Source: Streptomyces sporangiiformans (GTDB taxonomy: Bacteria > Actinomycetota > Actinomycetes > Streptomycetales > Streptomycetaceae). From it: a stretch of 64,000 nt of DNA. The position numbers and the translations under genes were made by a program. The notes beneath the pieces were generated by a model. The model was not told where the DNA came from, did not search any database, and saw only the letters and a program-made list of their open reading frames with translations. The stretch is from assembly GCF_005768555.2 (NCBI RefSeq), contig NZ_VCHX02000150.1, positions 40,645 through 104,644 on the forward strand. The letters are read 5' to 3'. How positions within the stretch are numbered: position 1 is the first letter of the stretch; every line of letters begins with the position of its first letter. Of the stretch, positions 42,561-52,228 are shown piece by piece.

Positions 42561-43620
42561 GCCAGGACAGCGCAGCGGCCCGCTCCAGTACGTTCCGCAC
42601 GGCGGCCTCGTCGCCCGACGTGCCCCTCGGGACCTCGTCCGGCGCGTACCGTCCGCCGACGAGCAGGCAGAAGTCGACGGCTTCCAGCACGAGTTCGGCC
42701 CGCACCGGTTCATCCTCCGAGCCGAGCACCCACTGGGTGTCGTCGCGCTCGTCGCCCTCCTCGCCGGCCACCGTGAACAGCACCGGGGGAGCGGTGGTCC
42801 CCAGCGCCATACCGAGGATGTGAACGGCGAGGCGGACCAGCTGCCACAGGTGGGGGCCGGGAGGCGGCGGCACGGCGAGGCCGAGCGCACGGCCGATGTC
42901 GTCCGTGTGGATCCACGTCTCGAAAGCACGCACGAGGAAGTGGTCGGCGACGGGCAGCCGGATCCCCATCAGCGTCAGGGCGTGCGCGGCGCGTTCGGGA
43001 TCCAGGGCCTCGGGCGTCGCCAGCAGCGCGCCGGCCTGCGCCGCCCACGCGGCCACCGTCTCCTCAGGGGTGCGCTGCCGCTCGTACGCGATGACGTCGG
43101 CGGTCCGTGCGTTCCAGGCCACGTCCCACGGGGTGTCCTCGGCAGCGGGCGTGACCGGTTCACGCCGGTCGAGACCGAGGCCGCGGGCGAGCGGTTCGTC
43201 TGCGGCGATCAGATGACCGACCGTGGCGTGGACGTCCCAGTCGTGCACGACGGGGGTGGCCCATGACGGCTCGCTTTCCGCCAACTCCCGCAGCAGCGCC
43301 TGGAGTCCGGCGACGGCGGCGGCGTACGGTGCGGCGTGCGGGGCGACGCGTGACGCGGCGGGCCGGGAGCGCAGGGCGAGGGCGAGAAGACCTTCCGGTT
43401 CTCCGGGGCTCGGGCCGCCCCGCTCCGCGGAGCCGTTGATCATGGCTGTTCCCCGCGGCCCGCCCAGCAGCCGTGCCGTCTCCCGCAGCCGCTCCGCCTC
43501 CGCCGCGCAGCTCTCGCACTCGCCGAGGTGCAGCGGAACCGCCTTCTCCTCCTGCGGCGGCAACGCCCCGAAGGCCCAGGCTCCCAGCAGTTCACGCACA
43601 CCGTCGTGGTCAGTGGTCAC
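42556..43620 (-). CDS. Zinc-finger anti-sigma / mycothiol-dependent maleylpyruvate isomerase-like fusion
   Basis: A 354-residue protein. Residues 1-55 form a ZAS-type anti-sigma zinc finger (ELLGAWAFGALPPQEEKAV, with HLGECESCAAE giving the H-x3-C-x2-C ligands). A mycothiol-dependent MDMPI/DinB-like domain follows (about 85-320; VHDWDVHATVGHLIAADEPLA, TPWDVAWNARTADVIAYE, FLVRAFETWIHTDDIGRALG with metal-ligand His residues). There is no transmembrane segment. It lies 36 bases after an ECF sigma gene, so I infer a soluble, thiol-linked anti-sigma factor. Confidence 0.88.
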   Translation of the reverse strand: MTTDHDGVRELLGAWAFGALPPQEEKAVPLHLGECESCAAEAERLRETARLLGGPRGTAMINGSAERGGPSPGEPEGLLALALRSRPAASRVAPHAAPYAAAVAGLQALLRELAESEPSWATPVVHDWDVHATVGHLIAADEPLARGLGLDRREPVTPAAEDTPWDVAWNARTADVIAYERQRTPEETVAAWAAQAGALLATPEALDPERAAHALTLMGIRLPVADHFLVRAFETWIHTDDIGRALGLAVPPPPGPHLWQLVRLAVHILGMALGTTAPPVLFTVAGEEGDERDDTQWVLGSEDEPVRAELVLEAVDFCLLVGGRYAPDEVPRGTSGDEAAVRNVLERAAALSWL

Positions 43621-43656
43621 CGCGCACCTCCCTTCCCCGTTTCCCTGCCGCGTCCA

Positions 43657-44274
43657 TCATGCGCCCCTCTCCCACGCCGGATCCGGTGGCTCCGCCAAGG
43701 ACTCGGCGAGCTTGCGCAGGGCAGAGCGCAGCCTGGTCTTGGCGGTGCCTTCGGGAATACCGAGTTCGACGGCGGCCTGGCGGTAGGTGCGGCCCGCGAA
43801 ATACGCGAGGTGCACCACCTCCCGCTGGGTCCGCGGGAGTTCGGCGAGCGCGGTGTGCAGGAGGAGAGAGCGTTCCCGGTCGACGACCGCCTCGTCCGGG
43901 CCGGGCCCCGCGTCGGGGATCGCCTGCAGCGCCGAATCGTCGGCGTGGGCCGCCTTGCGATGCCGGGCCTCACTGCGCACCCAGTCCACGGCCCGCCGGT
44001 GCGCCAGTACGGACAGCCAGGTGCGCAGCGAGCCACGGCGCGCGTCGAACCCGTACGGCCTGCTCCACAGCTGGGCGAAGACCTCCTGCGCCACGTCCTC
44101 GGCGGCGGCCGGGCTGTGCGTGACGCGGACGGCCACCGCCCGGACGAGTCCGCCGTACGCGGCGTACGCCTCGGTCAGCGCGGACTCGTCCCCGTACACC
44201 AGCCGCCGCCGCAACTCCGCGTCGGCCGACGCCCCTTCGTACTCGTGGAGAGTCTGCTCCACCGGCACCACCAC
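43657..44274 (-). CDS. ECF RNA polymerase sigma factor
   Basis: The 205-residue protein has sigma-2 (ALTEAYAAYGGLVRAVAVRV, AEDVAQEVFAQLWSRP) and sigma-4 (ALAELPRTQREVVHLAYFAG, YRQAAVELGIPEGTAKTRLRSA) domains, separated by an acidic linker. The layout is like SigK/SigL-type ECF factors. The next gene encodes a zinc-finger protein fused to a mycothiol-dependent domain, very likely its anti-sigma factor. That would tie its activity to redox or thiol status. Confidence 0.92.
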   Translation of the reverse strand: MVVPVEQTLHEYEGASADAELRRRLVYGDESALTEAYAAYGGLVRAVAVRVTHSPAAAEDVAQEVFAQLWSRPYGFDARRGSLRTWLSVLAHRRAVDWVRSEARHRKAAHADDSALQAIPDAGPGPDEAVVDRERSLLLHTALAELPRTQREVVHLAYFAGRTYRQAAVELGIPEGTAKTRLRSALRKLAESLAEPPDPAWERGA

Positions 44275-44319
44275 CTCGTGGTGCCTTCCTAGCGCCCCCG
44301 CCCGGTCCCGCGCCAGGGG

Positions 44320-45405
44320 TCAGCCGGACAGGACGTCCAGGAGGCGGTCCACGTCCGCGGATGTGTTGTACAAGTGGAAAGCGGCCCTCAAGTTGCCCGC
44401 GCGGTCGGACACTTCGAGCCCGGCGCGGCTCAGCTCGCGCTGCCGGTGACCGAGCCCGGGCACCGACACGATGGGCGAGCCCGGCGCGGGCACCGGCGCC
44501 ACGCCGAGGGAGGCGAGTCCCGCGCGGAAGCGGTCGGCGAGCGCGAGGTCATGGGCCCTTACGGCCTCGACGCCGATCTCCTCGATCAGGGCGAGGGAGT
44601 GCCGGGCGCCCGCGTAGGAGAAGAGGCTCGGGGCCTCGTCGTACCGCCGCGCGGAGTGGGCGAGCTCCTCGACCGGGCCGTAGCAGGCGTCCCAGGGGCG
44701 TTCGCCCGCGACCCAGCCCGCGAAGAGCGGGGTGAGACCGCCGAGGTCCTCCGGGACGACGAGGAAGGCTACGCCGCGTGGGGAGACGAGCCACTTGTAG
44801 GCGACGGAGGTCGTGTAGTCGTACGCGTCGGCCTCGAACGGCAGCCAGCCGGCGGCCTGGGATGCGTCGATGTACGTACGCGCGCCGTGGGCCCGCGCGG
44901 CCTCGCGGATCGCGGGCAGGTCGGCGATCCGGCCGTCGGCGGACTGTGCGGCGCTGACCGCGACGAGCGCCGTGCCCGGCCGCACCGACTCGGCGAGGCT
45001 CTCCAGCGGGACGGTGCGCACCTTGAGATCCTCGCGGACGTGGAACGGGTTCACGGTGGAGCTGAAGTCGGCCTCGGCGGTGAGGACTTCGGCGCCCTCC
45101 GGCAGCGAGGCCGCGATCAGACCCGTGTAGACGGCGACCGAGGCCCCGGCCGCGACGCGATGCGCCGGAACGCCGATCAGCCGTGCGAAGGAGGCCCGGG
45201 CCGCCTCCACGTCCGCGAACATGTCGGAGGGCTGTCCGTCGGCCACGGACTGGACGGCGCTGTGCATGGCGTCGACCGCGCGGGCCGGGAGAAGCCCGGT
45301 GCTCGCGGTGTTCAGGTAGACGGTCTTCGGGGCGAACTCGGCACGGACGAGAGTCTCCAGAGTCTCCATGGATCCACTCTGCGGCCCCATGAAGTCCAAG
45401 TCCAT
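44320..45405 (-). CDS. Class V aminotransferase-fold PLP enzyme
   Basis: A 361-residue fold-type I PLP enzyme: YLNTASTGLLPARAVDAM (about 31-48), RTYIDASQAAGWLPFEADAY (PLP-binding Asp region, about 196) and TSVAYKWLVSPRGVAFLVVP (PLP Lys in YKW, about 220). RAAFHLYNTSADVDRLL stands near the C-terminus. It resembles cysteine desulfurase/isopenicillin N epimerase-like enzymes, but the substrate is unknown. The ATG at 45369 is an alternative start. It stands alone. Confidence 0.84.
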   Translation of the reverse strand: MDLDFMGPQSGSMETLETLVRAEFAPKTVYLNTASTGLLPARAVDAMHSAVQSVADGQPSDMFADVEAARASFARLIGVPAHRVAAGASVAVYTGLIAASLPEGAEVLTAEADFSSTVNPFHVREDLKVRTVPLESLAESVRPGTALVAVSAAQSADGRIADLPAIREAARAHGARTYIDASQAAGWLPFEADAYDYTTSVAYKWLVSPRGVAFLVVPEDLGGLTPLFAGWVAGERPWDACYGPVEELAHSARRYDEAPSLFSYAGARHSLALIEEIGVEAVRAHDLALADRFRAGLASLGVAPVPAPGSPIVSVPGLGHRQRELSRAGLEVSDRAGNLRAAFHLYNTSADVDRLLDVLSG

Positions 45406-45485
45406 TGCGATTTCTTGCGTGGATCCCCTTAGTAACCCTTATGTATGGCCGCCGACCTGCGCCGATGCCTGTCGCTCGCCTCGCG

Positions 45486-46211
45486 TCAGCTCTGCGGCAC
45501 CGCGCATCCGTCGGGGCCGCAGGCGTCGGCGTCGTCCGTGCCGTTCTGCTGGATCGGCCTGAGCGGCGCGTGGCTGTCCCACGCCTGCTCCAGTGCCTGC
45601 GCGAAGACCTCGGCGGGCTGGGCGCCGGAGACGCCGTACTTGCGGTCGAGGACGAAGAACGGCACGCCGTTCGCGCCCAGCTCGGCCGCCTCCCGCTCGT
45701 CGGCGCGCACCTCGTCGGCGTACGCCGACGGATCGGCGAGCACCTCGCGCGCCGCGTCCGCGTCGAGCCCGGCGGCGACGGCCAGCTCGACCAGATACGC
45801 GTCGGCGTCCACGAAGAGGGACCGTTCCTCGGCGAAGTTCGCCCGGTACAGGACCTGGATCAGCTCGTCCTGCCTGCCCTGCTCCTTGGCGAAGTGGAGG
45901 AGGCGGTGCATGTCGAAGGTACTGCCGTGGTCGCGGCCCTCGGTGCGGTACTCCAGGCCCTCGGCGGCGGCCTGCGCGCCCAGGTTCTGCTCACCGGCCC
46001 GCGCCTGTGCCTCGCTCATCCCGTACTTCTTGGTCAGCATCTTCAGGACGGACTCCGTCTCGCCCTTGGCCCGGTGCGGGTCGAGCTCGAAGGAACGGTG
46101 CACCACCTCGATCTCGTCGCGGTGCGGGAAGGCCCCGAGCGCCTTCTCGAAGCGGGCCTTGCCCACGTAGCACCAGGGGCAGGCGATGTCGCTCCAGATC
46201 TCGACGCGCAT
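45486..46211 (-). CDS. DsbA-family (FrnE-like) oxidoreductase
   Basis: A 241-residue thioredoxin-fold protein with the redox motif in SDIACPWCYVGKARFEKAL (C-P-W-C at about 11-14), the helical insert of the FrnE/2-hydroxychromene isomerase-like group and the cis-Pro loop GVPFFVLDRKYGVSGAQPAE (about 188-207). There is no signal peptide, so it works in the cytoplasm, probably as a disulfide oxidoreductase or isomerase. The tail has two Cys (ADACGPDGCAVP). Confidence 0.92.
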   Translation of the reverse strand: MRVEIWSDIACPWCYVGKARFEKALGAFPHRDEIEVVHRSFELDPHRAKGETESVLKMLTKKYGMSEAQARAGEQNLGAQAAAEGLEYRTEGRDHGSTFDMHRLLHFAKEQGRQDELIQVLYRANFAEERSLFVDADAYLVELAVAAGLDADAAREVLADPSAYADEVRADEREAAELGANGVPFFVLDRKYGVSGAQPAEVFAQALEQAWDSHAPLRPIQQNGTDDADACGPDGCAVPQS

Positions 46212-46286
46212 GTCTTCGGCTCTCCAGGTCGTACGGGTACGCGGAGGCTCCCTCCGCCCGGTGTGTGAACATTCAACCGGCTGGCT

Positions 46287-46760
46287 TCATTCCCCGCGCA
46301 TCGTGTAGGTCAGCGACAGGTGGTGCTCGCCCTCGGCGGGCGGCCGCTCCGGATCGGGGACCCAGCCCCGGCGGGCGTAGAAGGCCTGAGCGCGTTGGTT
46401 GTCGACGTGCACGTCGAGGGTCGCGGTCCGCTTGCCGTCGGCCCGCCACTGCTCGACGCAGGCCGTGTGCAGCTCGGCGCCGATACCGGAGCGCCAGTGG
46501 CCGGGGTCGACGTGGAACTGGAACAGCTTGACCGAGTCGGCGGGGGCGCCTTCGGCGGTGCGGAAGGAGGCGACGGCCACCAGACGGGCGGCTCGTACCG
46601 CGCACAGCACATGGGTGTCGGGGCGCTCGATGGCACCGCGCCAGACGGCGGGCCAGTCGGTGCCGTCGTCCGGCAGGCCGTCGGGGTAGTACGTGGCGCG
46701 GGCCCGCCCGTGCAGTTCGGCCACGTCCGCGGCTTCGGCGGTCAGGGCGGTCCTGATCAC
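46287..46760 (-). CDS. GNAT family N-acetyltransferase
   Basis: From the GTG at 46760 (GAGG five bases upstream) the protein is about 157 residues: IRTALTAEAADVAELHGRAR at the start, then FQFHVDPGHWRSGIGAELHT (acetyl-CoA loop) and VHVDNQRAQAFYARRGW near the end. The frame is open to 46793 and 46883, so longer starts exist. Substrate unknown. Confidence 0.8.
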   Translation of the reverse strand: MIRTALTAEAADVAELHGRARATYYPDGLPDDGTDWPAVWRGAIERPDTHVLCAVRAARLVAVASFRTAEGAPADSVKLFQFHVDPGHWRSGIGAELHTACVEQWRADGKRTATLDVHVDNQRAQAFYARRGWVPDPERPPAEGEHHLSLTYTMRGE

Positions 46761-46879
46761 CAGGGCCTCGACGGTTCGGTGCGTTCTGATCATGCCGCGG
46801 AGGACGTGGCGGGGAGCGGGTGCGGTTCCGAGCCGGCTTCGGTTCCCGTGGCGGCCGAGCCGACACGGGCGTCCTGGGT

Positions 46880-47431
46880 TCATGACCTCCGCCCGCCGAA
46901 CTGCCAGTCGTGGACCTCGACGTCGGCGTACCGGTCCGGGGTCAGGACGGCGCGTGCGGCGTCCGGGTCCGATGCCCGGACCAGCGCCGCCGTACCCAGC
47001 CAGGCGGTGCCGTTGTCGCTGAGCAGCGGCCCATAGGCGATCAGCTCGTCACGGTCGGACGGCACGGCGAGGTCGACGGCCTGTCCCGAGCCGAGGCCGA
47101 TCACCAGGTACCGGTTGCCGCCGGCCGGTCCACCGGGGAAGTCCCACATGGTGCGCCCCAGCGTGTTGCGCCACCGGCGCAGCAGCACGTCCCGGTACAC
47201 GCCGGCCTGGTAGTTGGGCTCGTCGAAGGCGAACGCGCGGGCGGCGGCGGGATCCGGCAGGTCGACGATGTGCACGCTGCCGGTGGGCGTCTCGCTGTCG
47301 TCGGCGAAGGTCGGGCCGCGGGCGATCATCTCCTTCGCGTACCCGTCCATGTAGGACCAGTGGTCTTCCAGCAGCTCGTCGCGCAACGTGACGGAGCCGG
47401 GCCGGTCGCGGTGGTAGCAGAAGAACTCCAT
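46880..47431 (-). CDS. YciI-related (YCII domain) protein
   Basis: A protein of about 183 residues with a YCII-like N-terminal half (MEFFCYHRDRPGSVTLRDEL, DHWSYMDGYAKEMIARGPTF). SVHIVDLPDPAAARAFAFDEPNY, the His/Asp-containing active-site-like region, follows. A second similar half (RDELIAYGPLLSDNGTAWLG, ADVEVHDWQFGG) suggests a tandem duplication of the domain. Function unknown; some YCII proteins are small hydrolase- or dehydrochlorinase-like enzymes. The GTG at 47437 is an alternative start. Confidence 0.8.
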   Translation of the reverse strand: MEFFCYHRDRPGSVTLRDELLEDHWSYMDGYAKEMIARGPTFADDSETPTGSVHIVDLPDPAAARAFAFDEPNYQAGVYRDVLLRRWRNTLGRTMWDFPGGPAGGNRYLVIGLGSGQAVDLAVPSDRDELIAYGPLLSDNGTAWLGTAALVRASDPDAARAVLTPDRYADVEVHDWQFGGRRS

Positions 47432-47481
47432 GCCCACAGACTCTCCCCAACACGCGGCAGCATCTCAACGGGCTTTCGGTC

Positions 47482-48144
47482 TCACCGGGGCAGGGTCTGG
47501 GTGACGCGCCACAGGCGACGGGGCAGGTCACCCTCCTCGAAGGCGAAGACCTCGTCCAGACGCCACCCGTCGGCCAGCGCATCCACCAGCTCGCGGGGGA
47601 AGAAGTGCACGGCGAAGCCTCCGTGCTCGTAGATGTCGTCGCCATGAGCGACGCCCGCGCCACAGTGGGCGTCGCCGGTGTGCCGCACGGTGTAGACGAA
47701 GACTCCGCCCGGCCGCAGGACGCGGCGCACCTCATCGACGAGAGCGTGGATCTCCGGGGTCGACAGCGCCATGCACAGCAGCATGTGCGCGAAGACCGCG
47801 TCCACCGAGGCGTCCGGCAGCGGCAGCGGGTTTCGGACGTCGTGCGCCACGGTGGTGACCCGCTCGGTGACGTCCTGCGCCCGGGCGGCGTCCCGCAGCT
47901 GGTCAAGGCCGGTGGCGCTGAAGTCGGTGGCCCGCACCCTGAAGCCTTCACGGGCGAAGAAGAGGGCATCGCGGCCGTGGCCGGCGCCGAGCTCCAGTAC
48001 GTCGTTCGCCCCGGCGGCGCGGAACACACCGGCGGCGTGGACAGCGGGCGCGGACGGCTGCTCGCCGTACATCCCCGGATGCGCGGTGTACGTCTCCTGC
48101 CAGTGCACGCGCTGGACCTCGGCCAGCTCCTTCTCGTCCGCCAC
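47482..48144 (-). CDS. Class I SAM-dependent methyltransferase
   Basis: A 220-residue protein with the SAM motif VLELGAGHGRDALFFAREGF (about 48-67). NPLPLPDASVDAVFAHMLLC (about 102) and RVLRPGGVFVYTVRHTGD (about 140) are further motifs. It resembles tellurite-resistance/thiopurine-type small-molecule methyltransferases, but the substrate cannot be set. The GTG at 48144 has GGGAGG eight bases upstream, which decides the start. Confidence 0.88.
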   Translation of the reverse strand: MADEKELAEVQRVHWQETYTAHPGMYGEQPSAPAVHAAGVFRAAGANDVLELGAGHGRDALFFAREGFRVRATDFSATGLDQLRDAARAQDVTERVTTVAHDVRNPLPLPDASVDAVFAHMLLCMALSTPEIHALVDEVRRVLRPGGVFVYTVRHTGDAHCGAGVAHGDDIYEHGGFAVHFFPRELVDALADGWRLDEVFAFEEGDLPRRLWRVTQTLPR

Positions 48145-48183
48145 AGTCCCGCCTCCCAGGCCAGCGTAGACGCCGGGTGACGG

Positions 48184-48275
48184 CAGACCGCCGAGCACAG
48201 CACCGGCCGACCGAAGCAGGCGAAAACCTCAGACCGCCGAGCACAGCACTGCCCACCGCAGCAGGCGAAACACCT
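48184..48275. repeat. 46-bp tandem duplication
   Basis: Two adjacent 46-base units (48184-48229 and 48230-48275) share CAGACCGCCGAGCACAGCAC and AGCAGGCGAAA blocks with a few substitutions. The second ends at the stop codon of the leftward class V aminotransferase gene, and the array fills the gap to the methyltransferase gene. Confidence 0.8.
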
Positions 48276-49381
48276 CAGGCCGCAGCCCACACCTCCGTCA
48301 CCGCCCCGCGCCCGGCCTCGAGATCCACCGCCCGCCCCGACTCGGCCAGCGCCGCGCCCAACGCGGCGACACACGCGTGCACAGCCCCCCGCGTCGCGTC
48401 GGGCCCATAGTGATTGACCCGGATCATCTCCCCGGCCAGCGCACCCCCACCCGCGACCATCGGAAGCACAGGATCGGCAGCCAACGCACGGGCCACCAAC
48501 TCCGCCGCGTCGACCCCGGCAGGAGTACGCAACGTCGTGGCCACTGGCGCCGCCTCCCGGGCCTCGTACACATACGGCTCAAGGCCCCCGCCCAGCGCCA
48601 CCACCCCGGCACGGGTGGCCGCCGCGGCCGTCGCGTGGCGGGTCATCACCGCCGCCAAGCCCTCTGCCTCGATGCGCTCGACACACGCCTCCAGCGCGAG
48701 CATCTCCAGCTGAGCCGGGGCGTGCAGCAGCGCCGTGCGACCGCCGTCGATCCACCGCTCCTTCCAGTCCAGAAGGGAGAGATACGAACGCCGGGGCGCC
48801 CGCGGGTTCGCCGCCATCCGCGCCCACGCCCGAGAACTCACCGACACCGCCGAGACCCCCGCTGGCCCGCCCATCGCCTTCTGAGCCCCTATCACGCACA
48901 GGTCCACACCCCACGCGTCCGGCAGCAACGGCTCGGCCCCCACCGAGGCCACGGCGTCGAGCATGAAGAGCGCACCGTGCTCCCGTACGACCGCGCCGAT
49001 CTCCGCCACGGGATTGGTGTTGCCGGTCGCCGCCTCCGCATGGACCAGTGAGACGAAGTCGATCTCGGGGTGCTCGGCGAACGCCTCCCGCACCTGCGCG
49101 GCCGTGACCGCCGTATGGAACGGCACGGCCAGATCGATCACGGTCGCCCCGCAGTCCCGCAGCCAGTTACCGAACGTCTGCCCGTACGGACCGGTGATCA
49201 CGTTCAGTGCCGTCGTCCCGGACCCCGCGGCGCCCCTGATGCAGCCTTCCAGGGGAAGCAGCGCCTCGCCCTGCGTGATCACGACGTCCTGCTCGGTGGA
49301 GAGCAGCCGCGCCACGCGGTCCTCGATCGCCGCGAAGCGCGCGGCGCTCAACGGCGCCAGGTCCAGGAAGGGATGGGTCAT
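48275..49381 (-). CDS. Class V aminotransferase (alanine-glyoxylate/serine-pyruvate type)
   Basis: A 368-residue PLP enzyme: ALLPLEGCIRGAAGSGTTAL, VHAEAATGNTNPVAEIGAVV (about 112) and LFMLDAVASVGAEPLLPDAW (PLP Asp region, about 140). The PLP lysine is in CVIGAQKAMGGPAGVS (about 170). IRVNHYGPDATRGAVHACVA near the C-terminus matches alanine-glyoxylate aminotransferase-like enzymes. It is divergent from the amino-acid ABC operon with a 245-base gap. The amino donor is unknown. Confidence 0.88.
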   Translation of the reverse strand: MTHPFLDLAPLSAARFAAIEDRVARLLSTEQDVVITQGEALLPLEGCIRGAAGSGTTALNVITGPYGQTFGNWLRDCGATVIDLAVPFHTAVTAAQVREAFAEHPEIDFVSLVHAEAATGNTNPVAEIGAVVREHGALFMLDAVASVGAEPLLPDAWGVDLCVIGAQKAMGGPAGVSAVSVSSRAWARMAANPRAPRRSYLSLLDWKERWIDGGRTALLHAPAQLEMLALEACVERIEAEGLAAVMTRHATAAAATRAGVVALGGGLEPYVYEAREAAPVATTLRTPAGVDAAELVARALAADPVLPMVAGGGALAGEMIRVNHYGPDATRGAVHACVAALGAALAESGRAVDLEAGRGAVTEVWAAA

Positions 49382-49626
49382 GGTGCGGTGCTCTCTTCGC
49401 TCATGGGTTTCGGTTCGTCAGGCGCGCACATCAGGCGCTTCCAGTACGCGAGTTCGAGCGTATCCGGCCGCAAATCCGCCGTGCGGCGCGGGCGATGTGC
49501 TGCCTCCCGTGCCGAAAAATCTCAGGCCGGACGGTCGGCCGACCATGGGAATGATTTGAGGGGGTCAAACACTTCCTTATAATCGGACGGCAAAATTCCC
49601 TAGCAGGCCCCCTCAGGAGGTCCTCC

Positions 49627-50457
49627 TTGTACACGGCCCTCGGACGCCGAACCCGCATACTGGCCGCCACCACCGCGACGGCCGGGCTGGTGCTCGTGGC
49701 CGGATGTACCTCATCGGGCGACGGGGGAGGTGAGACCGTCAAGGGGGTCAAGCTGGTCAAGGCCGGTCAGCTCACCACCTGCACGCACCTGCCGTACCCG
49801 CCCTTCCAGTCGGAGATCGACGGCAAGGTACAGGGCTTCGACGTGGCGCTCGTCGATCTGGTCGCCAAGGACCTGGGCGTGAAGCAGGACATCCTCGACA
49901 CGCCGTTCGAGAACTTCAAGACCGGCGCGTTCCTCAACTCCGGTGAGTGCGACCTCGCCGCGGCCGGCATGACGATCACCGAGGAGCGCAAGAAGAACGT
50001 CGACTTCTCCGACCCGTACTTCGACGCCACCCAGGCAATCCTGGTCGACAAGAAGAGCGGCATCGACTCGTTCGCCGCCCTGAAGGGCAAGAAGCTCGGC
50101 GCCCAGGCGCAGACCACCGGCGAGGAGTACGCGAAGAGCAAGGGGCTCAACCCGGTCTCCTTCGAGAGCTCCGACGCGGTCCTCAACGGCCTGCGCACCG
50201 GCCAGGTCAAGGCCGTCATCATCGACTACCCGGTCGTCCAGGGGTGGTTGAAGGACAAGGCCAACGCCGGCGCCTTCGAGATCGTCGACAACCTCAGCAC
50301 CGGTGAGCAGTACGGGTTCTCGGTGAAGAAGGGCAACACCGAACTCGCCGACGCCCTCAACAAGGCGCTCAAGGACGCGAAGGCCGACGGCACGTACAAG
50401 AAGCTGTACGAGAAGTGGATCGGCCCGTACGACCCGAGCAAGTCCTCCGGCTCATGA
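49627..50457 (+). CDS. Polar amino-acid ABC transporter substrate-binding lipoprotein
   Basis: The 276-residue protein starts at a rare TTG with GGAGG six bases upstream. It has a lipobox LVAGC (about 23-27) and a family-3 solute-binding domain: FQSEIDGKVQGFDVALVDLV, AAAGMTITEERKKNVDFSDPYFD and LKDAKADGTYKKLYEKWIG. It captures an amino acid outside the membrane and passes it to the permease gene that overlaps its stop by four bases (ATGA). Confidence 0.93.
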   Translation: MYTALGRRTRILAATTATAGLVLVAGCTSSGDGGGETVKGVKLVKAGQLTTCTHLPYPPFQSEIDGKVQGFDVALVDLVAKDLGVKQDILDTPFENFKTGAFLNSGECDLAAAGMTITEERKKNVDFSDPYFDATQAILVDKKSGIDSFAALKGKKLGAQAQTTGEEYAKSKGLNPVSFESSDAVLNGLRTGQVKAVIIDYPVVQGWLKDKANAGAFEIVDNLSTGEQYGFSVKKGNTELADALNKALKDAKADGTYKKLYEKWIGPYDPSKSSGS

Positions 50458-51298
50458 GCGGCGAGGCAGAGGCAGACACCCAAGTCCGAATCCAGCCCCG
50501 CAAGTCAGGTCTGACCAGGCGCCAGAAGCGTGCCGTGTCGCGCGGCGTCCAGTACGTGGTGTTCGTCGCCGCCCTGGTCGCCATCGGCGCGAGCGCCGAC
50601 TGGGGCCAGTTGCAGAACCAGTTCGCCCAGGCCGACCTGGCCAAGCAGCTGTTCCCGGACATCATCACGCTGGCGCTGCGCAACACCGTGCTCTACACGT
50701 TGTCCGGCTTCGTCTTCGGCCTCGTGCTCGGCGTGGTCATCGCCCTGATGCGGCTGTCGTCCGTGGGCCCGTACCGCTGGCTCGCCGGCGTCTACATCGA
50801 GATCTTCCGCGGCCTGCCCGCCCTGCTGATCTTCGTCTTCGTGGGCGTCGGCGTACCGCTGGCGTTCCCGGGCACGGAGATCATCGGCGGCACATACGGC
50901 AAGGTGGCCCTGGCCCTCGGCCTGGTCGCCGCCGCGTACATGGCCGAGACGATCCGGGCGGGCATCCAGGCGGTGCCCAAGGGACAGACGGAGGCGGCCC
51001 GTTCGCTGGGCTTCTCGCACGCCCGGGCCATGGTCTCGATCATCATCCCGCAGGCGTTCCGGATCGTGATCCCGCCGCTCACCAACGAGTTGGTGCTCCT
51101 CTTCAAGGACTCCTCGATGGTGCTGTTCCTCGGGGTCACGCTCGAAGAGCGCGAACTCGCCAAGTTCGGCCGCGACTTGGCCAGCCAGAGCGCCAACTCC
51201 ACGCCGATCCTGGTGGCGGGCCTGTGCTATCTGCTGGTCACGATCCCGCTCGGTTTCGTCGTACGCCGTCTTGAGGCGAAGGCCCAGGAGGCCACCAA

Positions 51299-51302
<4 letters not shown>
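50454..51302 (+). CDS. Polar amino-acid ABC transporter permease
   Basis: The 282-residue protein has about five membrane segments. The HisM/GlnP-type signatures are IITLALRNTVLYTLSGFVFG, YIEIFRGLPALLIFVFVGVG and the EAA loop AETIRAGIQAVPKGQTEAAR. The EAA loop contacts the ATPase. The start overlaps the binding-protein gene and its end overlaps the ATPase gene (GTGA), so the three subunits are translationally coupled. Confidence 0.93.
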
Positions 51303-52180
<878 letters not shown>

Positions 52181-52228
52181 GCGGCTGCACACTGCACGAA
52201 AAAGCGGGGACGAACTAGGGTGCGGTCC

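Noticed and set aside
45420..45450. CCTTAGTAAC half-site upstream of the class V aminotransferase gene
   Set aside because: Only one arm matches; no palindrome, and it is far outside the island.
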